From: Chlamydiales bacterium
Lineage (GTDB): Bacteria > Chlamydiota > Chlamydiia > Chlamydiales > Simkaniaceae
Reading direction: 5' to 3'
Length of the DNA: 6,868 bases
Assembly: GCA_024233515.1 (NCBI GenBank)
Contig: JACKPO010000010.1
Location: forward strand, 1-6,868
In this document: positions 1-6,104 of the stretch, piece after piece
How the letters are laid out: each line of letters starts with the position of its first letter
Numbering within the stretch: position 1 is the stretch's first letter
The notes under the pieces: generated by a model
Seen by the model: only the letters and a program-made list of their open reading frames with translations
The model's database searches: none
Told to the model about the DNA's origin: nothing
Position numbers and translations under genes: made by a program

Positions 1-13
1 GGCATATACGCTC

Positions 14-1144
14 ATGAGAGGGCGGCTGCCAGCAGGGGCAATGAAAGCGCAGTTTGTGGCTATGGCCCTGACTGGAGGGGTTCACCTGGTAGCCCCAAAA
101 TACTTGAAGGTTGCACTTCTTGCTCCATTGGTTTTAATGAGCGCGACGTGTGCATGGAAAAAAACTTCCCTAAAGGTTGCAGGAAATGCAATGCTTTTTC
201 TCAGTCTCCCTCAGATGTTTTTTGGTTATTACTATTCCAAAAATGTCTGGAATGATGAAACTAAAGCCCTTTATGAAAAATATCGACAGGCGACTACGCT
301 CGATGATGCGCTTTTTGATGAACTCCGCGCCCTTGTTGAGACCAACCCTTTCCTTCTCGATCATCCTAAGCATTCTAAGCATTATTTTGGAGCTCATTAC
401 GCTTTGATGTATCTGAAGAAGGTTCAACTCAACGATGAAAATCGACGTTTTTTTATCGATTGCCTCAGTTGCTTTCAAGGTGGTCTTAACGCACAAAAAA
501 AGACAAGTAGTCCCAACATCGTAGAGCAAATAGATCAGCTCATTTCTCGTAATGCTTTTCTCATCATGAGGCTTGGAGAAAATAAAGATGAAAACGCATG
601 GGTCCAGATGCTCTCAGAAATAGCACCCAATGAGAGAATTGGGTATTTGGAATGTGTCCTTAGCAATCAACCTTTGTCTCATGAAACTAAGATCAAGTTA
701 TCCAATCAGGAATTCTCAGATCTATTAGATCTTCATTCTGCTGCAAGGAATTCTTTTACTCAATCTGATGGAGACCAATATGCAATGAGAATTCTAACGG
801 ACCTTTTCAGGTTAGTTGCAAGTCATGTAGGTCTTGAGTATGCTCTAGAGAAGCTTAACCAGATCCCTAAAGAGAAGCGGCAGTTCAAAATTTTCGTTTC
901 GGAGAAAACAGATGTCTATTGGGTGTGGTGGATGGCGGCTCATGATGCTACTAAGATGGCTGGGATTGAGTCGGTAGACCAACTAGAACCTCCTGAGGAT
1001 GTCGATCTTCCAGATACGGCGCCATGTGAGCTTATCCCAATGATTGCAGCACAAAAGAGGGCGAATGAAACTAAGTTCAGCCCTGTCCTTCAAGAATTTC
1101 TCCAGAAAAAAGGGCTCTTACTCTCTCTTCCAGAACGGGACTAA
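14..1144 (+). CDS. Hypothetical protein with paired N-terminal hydrophobic segments, possibly membrane-anchored (5' end uncertain)
   Basis: I do not recognise this protein family. From the first ATG in the window the product is 376 residues, but the frame has no stop before position 14, so the gene may begin upstream. Another in-window start is the ATG at 41 (residue 10), preceded by a weak AGGGG. Hydrophobic stretches lie at residues about 12-28, 31-47 and 56-74; the last two are separated by a short basic stretch (WKKTSLK), giving a two-lobed pattern. The remaining 300 residues are hydrophilic and look mainly alpha-helical. They include an aromatic patch near residue 302 (YWVWW) and an acidic, proline-containing stretch at about 323-336. 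I see no catalytic motif. The likeliest topology is an N-terminal membrane hairpin with a large soluble C-terminal domain. A two-lobed hydrophobic segment is the hallmark of chlamydial inclusion-membrane (Inc) proteins, but the pattern also occurs in unrelated membrane proteins, so that role is only a hypothesis. The gene ends 3 bp from the convergent transporter gene. Confidence 0.72.
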   Translation: MRGRLPAGAMKAQFVAMALTGGVHLVAPKYLKVALLAPLVLMSATCAWKKTSLKVAGNAMLFLSLPQMFFGYYYSKNVWNDETKALYEKYRQATTLDDALFDELRALVETNPFLLDHPKHSKHYFGAHYALMYLKKVQLNDENRRFFIDCLSCFQGGLNAQKKTSSPNIVEQIDQLISRNAFLIMRLGENKDENAWVQMLSEIAPNERIGYLECVLSNQPLSHETKIKLSNQEFSDLLDLHSAARNSFTQSDGDQYAMRILTDLFRLVASHVGLEYALEKLNQIPKEKRQFKIFVSEKTDVYWVWWMAAHDATKMAGIESVDQLEPPEDVDLPDTAPCELIPMIAAQKRANETKFSPVLQEFLQKKGLLLSLPERD

Positions 1145-1147
1145 CCA

Positions 1148-2857
1148 CTAGTAGCTGCCAACGAGGCTGAAGTGGAAACGGAAGCCGCGGGAGTCGAGCT
1201 TTTTCAGCTGGACTCCGAAGTCAGACTTAAAAGTCAGGTAGGGGCCCACTTCGTAGCGGAGACCTGGCCCAGTACTGAGGAGGTAATGGGTTTTAGGGGT
1301 ATGCTTTTCAGTGCGAACATCGCGACCAATGGCGTAGTCAAGGAAGAGAAGCCATTGAAGGGCATCTTGAAAGGCCTTTTTTCCAATGAAGGTGTAGGGG
1401 CGTGAGCGGAGCTCAGCCGATGCAAGAAAGGCATTATCTACATTGACTTTCCGCTCTTTATATCCACGGACAGTCTCGTAGCCTCCCAGTCCCGCTTGTT
1501 CGCTGGGAAGGAGGTTTTGGTTTGCAACTTGAGCGCGAAGGATCGTAGCAAAAGTGTAATCGTGGGGAAGACGGAAGAGGGGCGCTAAGGTCAGCCGTCC
1601 GTAGCAGTAGGAGCTTTTTGCTTCGTAGCGAACGTCGCGGTAATCGGTATCACTTTGTTCGGCAAGCCAGGGTCCTGGTGACCAAAAGAGTTCTAGATTG
1701 AAGGAGGTGCTGAGCCCACGGTTGGTATAGCCTCCATCATAGCCAAACATCACTTGCGTAAGGTTAACGCTATGGAGGTAGACGGTTTTTCCTCCATACT
1801 CGATGTTGTTATCGGTCCGTTTGTAATCGAGTCCCATAATGAAGTTATGGAGGTAATTGAGACGGGGAGGGAGGAGGAAGGTGTAGCGGGTGCTCGCTTG
1901 CGCTGAGTAACCAGAGTTATCTACTCCTTTTTCTTCAATATTGGCGTGGACGTGTGAGTAACCCCCATAAAAAGTCCAGATGTCGCGCCACTTAAGGGGA
2001 ATCGTATATTGTCCTGTAACGGCCCAGAAACGATCGAGGTTAGGAGCGGCTGTAAACTGGAATGAAAAGAGGTGATCTAAACCGAAGGCATTTCCCCAAT
2101 TAGCACCGAGAAAGAGGCGGGTTGTATTGGTTGCATCGTAGCCGTTATTATCGACACCAGCATAGAAGCGATAGGGGCGGCGATCGGCAGTCAGGAGACG
2201 AACATTTGTGGTGCCGGCAATCTCTCCCGGTTCAAAGATGACATCGACTTGGCGGAAAGGGTTTCGGTTCATCCAAGAAAGATCGGTGACAAGGAGATTG
2301 GTGTCGATCGCACCATTTTCTTGAAGACGGATTTGCTTGACGAGTGTTTCTTCACTGAAGTAGTGGTTCCCCTCAACGGTGATCTTTCCGAGTTTTCCCT
2401 CGACAGCAATCACTTCAATGACACCATGGGTGATGTTTTGCTCAGGAATTTCAACGGTCACAATCGGACGTCCCCAGCGGCGGTAGTATGCGATGACCTC
2501 TTGTTTGAGGTCATAAAGACCTTGGCGGGTTAGAGGACGGGCAATGAAGTTGTTTTGGAGCATCGCATTGAAGTGACCCATCGTTCCGGGAACGCGGATG
2601 TTAATCGCTTCCGCTCCACCCATTGCTCGATGCATCTCTTGGACGCTAAAATGACGCTCTTTATCGGTGATGATCACCCCTTTTAGTTCAGGAAGAAGAA
2701 CCTCTTCTCCATGGGGAGCCTTGGGGAAATCTTTTTCAGAGACATGGTAGGTTCCTTGACTCTTTTGAAAATCGGTCGGTTCCTTTGGGCGAACCCGGTC
2801 AAAGTCTTGTGCTAAAAGAGATGTGGCAATAAGAGATGTGGCGAGCAAATGTTTCAT
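1148..2857 (-). CDS. TpsB-type outer-membrane transporter of a two-partner secretion system (FhaC/ShlB/HecB family)
   Basis: This 569-residue protein is the outer-membrane channel that secretes the adjacent TpsA exoprotein to the cell surface. A short Sec signal peptide covers residues 1-16 (MKHLLATSLIATSLLA, probable cut before QDFD). A periplasmic linker follows, then a POTRA region in two parts. The first runs from about residue 56 to 155 and includes YYRRWG and the family pattern VEIPEQNITHGVIEV. The second runs from about 156 to 225 and begins KITVEGNHYFSEE. From about residue 228 to the end, alternating aromatic/polar strands form the barrel. The conserved loop-6 motif VRGY is at 463-466 (key Arg464), within GGYETVRGYKE, and FLDYA at 505-509 matches the family's late-strand motif. 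The chain ends in an aromatic residue (GSY), as expected for recognition by the BAM machinery. Length is close to that of FhaC and ShlB. The ATG overlaps the tpsA stop codon as ATGA, with AAAGG 4 nt upstream, implying translational coupling. The family assignment is secure; substrate pairing with TpsA is inferred from the operon. Confidence 0.95.
   Translation of the reverse strand: MKHLLATSLIATSLLAQDFDRVRPKEPTDFQKSQGTYHVSEKDFPKAPHGEEVLLPELKGVIITDKERHFSVQEMHRAMGGAEAINIRVPGTMGHFNAMLQNNFIARPLTRQGLYDLKQEVIAYYRRWGRPIVTVEIPEQNITHGVIEVIAVEGKLGKITVEGNHYFSEETLVKQIRLQENGAIDTNLLVTDLSWMNRNPFRQVDVIFEPGEIAGTTNVRLLTADRRPYRFYAGVDNNGYDATNTTRLFLGANWGNAFGLDHLFSFQFTAAPNLDRFWAVTGQYTIPLKWRDIWTFYGGYSHVHANIEEKGVDNSGYSAQASTRYTFLLPPRLNYLHNFIMGLDYKRTDNNIEYGGKTVYLHSVNLTQVMFGYDGGYTNRGLSTSFNLELFWSPGPWLAEQSDTDYRDVRYEAKSSYCYGRLTLAPLFRLPHDYTFATILRAQVANQNLLPSEQAGLGGYETVRGYKERKVNVDNAFLASAELRSRPYTFIGKKAFQDALQWLLFLDYAIGRDVRTEKHTPKTHYLLSTGPGLRYEVGPYLTFKSDFGVQLKKLDSRGFRFHFSLVGSY
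2304..2321. repeat. 18-nt exact repeat, copy in tpsB
   Basis: The 18 bases at 2304-2321 recur exactly, in the same orientation, at 5165-5182 inside tpsA. On the coding strand both copies are in the same frame and encode ENGAI followed by an acidic residue (QENGAID here, AENGAIE in tpsA). The proteins are not homologous at these positions: this one is in the second POTRA, the other in the beta-helix. Confidence 0.8.
2854..2857 (-). other. ATGA stop/start overlap coupling tpsA and tpsB
   Basis: On the minus strand the tpsB start codon (2857-2855) and the tpsA stop codon TGA (2856-2854) share the sequence ATGA. Such overlaps usually let the ribosome that ends one gene restart on the next, keeping secreted protein and transporter in step. 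A weak AAAGG (2862-2866) lies 4 nt before the ATG. Confidence 0.9.
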
Positions 2858-5800
2858 AGGGCCTTTGGATAGGTGAGTAGGTTACTGTTTTTAGGTTCAC
2901 TGATCGATCGATTTTGACAGCGGGTATAATAGCTTTGATCTCCAACTTGGAACCACTCCATCCATCCCAAAGGTTCCGATAGGGAGTGGAAGGCATTGAG
3001 CATCTCTGAGACGAGGAGTTGACTCCGCTCAATCGTGTGGTAGGCAAAGGTTCCATTTTTGTAGAAAAGGGAGTGTGGGGTTTCTGGAGGAAGGGGAGTT
3101 TCGATAACTTCATCTGTTGTTAAGGTAAAGGGCGAAGTGGTGTACAGCTCATGAGCCACTTGACTTGTGAGATAAAGAGTTGTAGGTCCCTCAAGGAGAG
3201 ATCCTTCAGCGAGGGTCAGCGCTCCGTAAGGGGCAGGTCTTTGATAACTCACATAAACATTGATGGGATCGTTTGAGGTGTTTGCGATCATACTCTCTGG
3301 GCTAAAGAGGGCATCGCCATAGGAAGTGATTGTGATCGGTCCACCTCTATTTTCAATGGCTCCGTGGCTTTTGAAGATGAGACTTTGCCTTGCAAGAACG
3401 GTGACTGGTCCAGACCCTTGGATGAAGCTATTATCAAATGAAATGACATCTCCAGTGATTTGAATGGATCCTCTTGTTGCGGGGTTTCCAATGACATTCG
3501 TGATGTAGGCGTGTGAATCCTTGCCTCCCGAAACAAAGAGCCCTTTTCCTGCATCGATGTTGATGTTTGCGATGGCGGGACCATTCATCCCAACGATCCC
3601 AATAGCGGCATCGCCAAAGTTTTGGGGATTTCCCTTAATGACGATTCCCTCTTTAGCAACAACAGAGAGTTGATGGAGTTGGCAGTCCATCTTCCCTGGT
3701 GTGTTCCCTGTATAGGCTCCAATGAAGGCCGGATTCGTTCCATCGCCATGATGGAAGGTGATTTTTCCCCCAGCAGTGACAGAGACGTTATCGGAATGGA
3801 AGGTATGAAGAGCGGACCCTTCGAAGTCTTGACCGAAGCCAATCCCTGCAAAACGATTGGGAGTCTCTCCCAGTCCCGCAATGAGTGTGATGTCTTTTCC
3901 CGCATCAAGGGTAATGGTTCCTTTGTAGGAATGATCGTGGCTTCGCTGCATTCCCCCATGACCAATCAGTGCGTACGATCCTTCACCTCCTTGACCTGCA
4001 ACGACTTTGACTTCACCACCCATATTGGGGATGGTGATGTTTCCTTCCGCCTTGAAGTTTTGCGTCGAGGAGTAGGTTTTCATGTAGCGAGGAGCGTGAC
4101 CGATTTGTGCAAATTGTCCTTCTCCGTTTCCTGCAAGGAGAACAAGATCTCCGCCAAGATGTGAAATGGTGATGTTTCCAGTGAAGTCTGAACCCGCAGT
4201 GTCGGCAATGGTGTTGGTATGTCCAACGATCGTAAATTGATTGGCAGATTGAAGAATTAAATCCCCGCCAATCTCCATGTGGATATTGCTTTTGATGAGG
4301 CCATTGTCGTAACCAATTTGTGCGCCTCCTCCCTCTCCACCGAGAAGAAGAATATTTCTTCCGACAGAGATATCAACATCACCCATTTGTGAACCAAGGC
4401 GTGCAGGGCGGCTCGAGCTATCAAGAAGTAAGTCCCGCTTAGCTTCACAGCGTATTGTTCCATAGCCAGAGTTTTGAACACTCCCTTTAACGACAATATC
4501 TCGATCTGCGCTCAGTGTCAGGAGATGCTTTCCTCCATAACCTCCTCCTGAAGAGCGGGTATCAAGATCGGTATCGATGATGATATCTCCATCTCCTGGA
4601 AAGCTGGACGTTGTGACAATCGTCACAGGGCCGTTATTGAGTTGGTTAAAGAGGGTGACTTCATCGAGGTAGCTCACCCCTTGCGTGGGATAAAACGTTC
4701 CTTGGATGTAGGAGGTACTGACCACTGGGCGATTTTTCAGAATCATCAGAGTGCTTGGATCAGTGAGGTATTCGCCTGGTTGACCAATCGTCGCTGATCG
4801 ATCGATGTGTCCCGTGTTATCGAGCTTCATTTTTCCTGAGATCTCGATCATCCCTCCGTCACCTGATTGATTTCCCCCTTTGGCAAGGACAACACCATGA
4901 AATGAGGTGAGTCCGTCTGACCAGATGACCGATTTCCCTCCCTTTCCAACTTCTGTGGCACTCACATCAATTTTAGTCTCAGGGCTCACATAGGAATATT
5001 GAGAGTGAAGAATGGAGCGGTCTCGACCTTTGTAAGATCCGCCAAAGAGAAACTCACCTCCGCCACTAGGGGCAGAGAGATCGACAAAAGTTTTTCCAAG
5101 AAGGGCAACTTTTTCTCCCAAAATACGGACGTTACCTGCAGGAGAATGAATCAGACCTTCCGCTTCGATCGCACCATTTTCTGCAATCAGGAAAATCTCC
5201 CCATTCACTTGATCGCATGTCAACGCATCAAGTGTTCCCTCATGTTTAATGGCCAGTTTATAAGGGTTCCCATCAGCTAGAAGGTGGATTTTTAAGGCTT
5301 CGATCGAGCCTTTGTTAATAATTCCCGTTCCCTTTTGCATTTGGTTTTGACTAAGGGCGCAAATATGAAAGCGGTTTTGGTCGCTCGGCTTTAAGAGGAT
5401 CTCTTTCCCGACAACGAGGGCTCCATAGCCGCTAGGAGCCTTGATCGATCCATAGTTTTCAACGGTGCGGCCGATGAGAGCCACATCCCCTTCTTTAGCG
5501 CGAATCGTTCCAAGGTTAACGACACTATTTTCTGAGTTGCCCCGAAAACGGAGATCTTTCCCTTGCATAAATTCACTGTCGAGAAGGTCGAGCGTAGAAG
5601 CGATGAAAGTATTGGTGTCAATAAGGGCTCCGTTTCCAATGAAGACTCCTTTCGGATTAATCAGGTAAACGTTTCCATTGGCTTGAAGCGTTCCACAGAT
5701 ATTGCTGGGATGAGAGCCTGTGACGCGGTTTAGCACGGTTGCGTTTTGCGAGGGTTGAATAAAGCGTGTGGTTTCTCCCTCTTGTATGGAGAAATCATTC

Positions 5801-5955
5801 CAGTTAATAATCGTCTGATCATCAACTTGGATATGCATCTGGTGTTTCGTAGGATGAGAAAAAACAGCATGTCCTTGCGCTACATCAGGGCCCGTCGGTT
5901 TTGCAAAAAGCGATAGGGGAGCTAAGACCCATAAAAAGAATGTGTGTTTATCCAT
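2854..5955 (-). CDS. TpsA exoprotein: filamentous-haemagglutinin-type secreted adhesin with N-terminal TPS domain
   Basis: This is the secreted partner of the two-partner system, a 1033-residue beta-helical surface protein probably used for attachment. Residues 1-18 are a Sec signal peptide (MDKHTFFLWVLAPLSLFA). The TPS (haemagglutination-activity) domain covers about 20-135, with INWNDFSI at 50-57, LNRVTG at 75-80, and NVYLINPKGVFIGNGA at 95-110, which corresponds to the family's NPNG motif with Lys for the second Asn. A body typical of large FHA-like exoproteins follows: NxGxIxA strand patterns at 147-225, GGKSVIWSDG at 339-348, GGMIEISGK at 367-375, and GEYLTDPSTLMI at 394-405. Degenerate repeats fill about 527-833. 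After a proline-rich linker (about 952-960) the final 75 residues are non-repetitive, with WMEWF near 998. No toxin, VENN/CDI or enzyme domain is visible. At about 110 kDa it is small for the family. The start is fixed by an in-frame TGA at 5962-5964 and GAGG 4 nt upstream of the ATG. The adhesin role is inferred from the family. Confidence 0.94.
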   Translation of the reverse strand: MDKHTFFLWVLAPLSLFAKPTGPDVAQGHAVFSHPTKHQMHIQVDDQTIINWNDFSIQEGETTRFIQPSQNATVLNRVTGSHPSNICGTLQANGNVYLINPKGVFIGNGALIDTNTFIASTLDLLDSEFMQGKDLRFRGNSENSVVNLGTIRAKEGDVALIGRTVENYGSIKAPSGYGALVVGKEILLKPSDQNRFHICALSQNQMQKGTGIINKGSIEALKIHLLADGNPYKLAIKHEGTLDALTCDQVNGEIFLIAENGAIEAEGLIHSPAGNVRILGEKVALLGKTFVDLSAPSGGGEFLFGGSYKGRDRSILHSQYSYVSPETKIDVSATEVGKGGKSVIWSDGLTSFHGVVLAKGGNQSGDGGMIEISGKMKLDNTGHIDRSATIGQPGEYLTDPSTLMILKNRPVVSTSYIQGTFYPTQGVSYLDEVTLFNQLNNGPVTIVTTSSFPGDGDIIIDTDLDTRSSGGGYGGKHLLTLSADRDIVVKGSVQNSGYGTIRCEAKRDLLLDSSSRPARLGSQMGDVDISVGRNILLLGGEGGGAQIGYDNGLIKSNIHMEIGGDLILQSANQFTIVGHTNTIADTAGSDFTGNITISHLGGDLVLLAGNGEGQFAQIGHAPRYMKTYSSTQNFKAEGNITIPNMGGEVKVVAGQGGEGSYALIGHGGMQRSHDHSYKGTITLDAGKDITLIAGLGETPNRFAGIGFGQDFEGSALHTFHSDNVSVTAGGKITFHHGDGTNPAFIGAYTGNTPGKMDCQLHQLSVVAKEGIVIKGNPQNFGDAAIGIVGMNGPAIANINIDAGKGLFVSGGKDSHAYITNVIGNPATRGSIQITGDVISFDNSFIQGSGPVTVLARQSLIFKSHGAIENRGGPITITSYGDALFSPESMIANTSNDPINVYVSYQRPAPYGALTLAEGSLLEGPTTLYLTSQVAHELYTTSPFTLTTDEVIETPLPPETPHSLFYKNGTFAYHTIERSQLLVSEMLNAFHSLSEPLGWMEWFQVGDQSYYTRCQNRSISEPKNSNLLTYPKAL
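3457..4377 (-). repeat. Degenerate protein-level repeats in the TpsA beta-helix ('A-x-I-G' units)
   Basis: Residues about 527-833 of TpsA contain roughly eight diverged tandem units of about 32-42 residues. Each opens with a strand like GGDLVLLAG, GGEVKVVAG or GKDITLIAG. A glycine-rich turn follows, then a core such as AQIGY (545), TIVGH (575), AQIGH (616), ALIGHG (662), AGIGFG (703), AFIGAY (743) or AAIGIVG (783). Most units close with a strand like GNITI or GTITL. The last unit (about 802-833) is the weakest. The units differ too much at DNA level to be a recent tandem duplication. Repeats of this kind in FHA-like proteins form the rungs of a right-handed beta-helix. The periodicity and core were read by eye, so unit boundaries are approximate. 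Confidence 0.75.
5165..5182. repeat. 18-nt exact repeat, copy in tpsA
   Basis: This is the second copy of the 18-nt repeat also found at 2304-2321. It encodes part of AENGAIE (TpsA residues about 258-264) and contains one of the CGATCG palindromes common in this operon. Confidence 0.8.
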
Positions 5956-5959
5956 GAAA

Positions 5960-5965
5960 CCTCAA
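5960..5965 (-). promoter_or_regulatory. Ribosome binding site of tpsA
   Basis: The minus-strand sequence TTGAGG lies 4 nt before the tpsA ATG at 5955. Its TGA (5964-5962) is also an in-frame stop, so translation cannot begin further upstream; this fixes the start used here. Confidence 0.7.
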
Positions 5966-5987
5966 TAAATGATCTGATTGCCCTCCG

Positions 5988-6017
5988 ACAGTAAATTAAA
6001 ACTCTAATTAATTTCAA
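5988..6017 (-). promoter_or_regulatory. Possible sigma-70-type promoter of the tpsA-tpsB operon
   Basis: On the minus strand TTGAAA (6017-6012) is followed after 18 nt by TACTGT (5993-5988). The -35 element is good (TTGA plus an A-rich end), while the -10 matches only at the most conserved positions (TA....T). Transcription would begin near 5981 and give a leader of about 25 nt. The surrounding sequence is very AT-rich, so chance matches are likely and the call is tentative. Confidence 0.3.
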
Positions 6018-6044
6018 ACTTTTTTAGGCGGAGATGATCAAAGC

Positions 6045-6073
6045 TTGATGTTTATGTACACTAATGATAAGTT
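6045..6073 (+). promoter_or_regulatory. Possible promoter of the tyrosine phosphatase gene
   Basis: TTGATG (6045-6050) and TAAGTT (6068-6073) are spaced by 17 nt, leaving a leader of about 25 nt before the ATG at 6105. The -10 element is weak, and other AT-rich hexamers nearby (for example TAATGA at 6062) could serve instead. A promoter is expected somewhere in this divergent region, but the exact placement is uncertain. Confidence 0.25.
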
Positions 6074-6090
6074 CGCCGCTAAATTTTTCT

Positions 6091-6098
6091 GAAGGAGG
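6091..6098 (+). promoter_or_regulatory. Strong ribosome binding site of the phosphatase gene
   Basis: GAAGGAGG lies 6 nt before the ATG at 6105 and is close to a perfect Shine-Dalgarno sequence, much stronger than those of the two secretion genes. An in-frame TGA at 6090-6092 rules out a start further upstream. Confidence 0.88.
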
Positions 6099-6104
6099 AC
6101 TGGT

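Noticed and set aside
170..529. Open frame of 119 codons on the - strand opposite the hypothetical gene
   Set aside because: It is fully antisense to a longer, better-supported gene and has no neighbouring signal.
1190..1216. Stem-loop with loop TTTTC as an intrinsic terminator for the left-hand gene
   Set aside because: The stem has a central mismatch, no T-run follows it on either strand, and the sequence encodes the conserved-looking C-terminal strand of TpsB. It is kept only as a finding.
3585..3965. Open frame of 126 codons on the - strand inside tpsA
   Set aside because: It is an alternative frame of the repeat region; its low-complexity Ser/Pro/Leu-rich product is what shifted glycine-rich codons give.
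3622..4164. Open frame of 180 codons on the + strand opposite tpsA
   Set aside because: It is antisense to the glycine-rich repeats, has no plausible ribosome binding site, and its translation shows no domain. Long antisense frames are common opposite such biased sequence.
2854..5955. Contact-dependent inhibition (CdiA) identity for the exoprotein
   Set aside because: It is far too short, has no VENN or similar boundary motif or toxin tail, and is followed directly by the transporter instead of an immunity gene.
6037..6049. ATCAA-AGC-TTGAT as a definite operator
   Set aside because: Arms of 5 bp in an AT-rich stretch are expected by chance; there is no second copy or known consensus.
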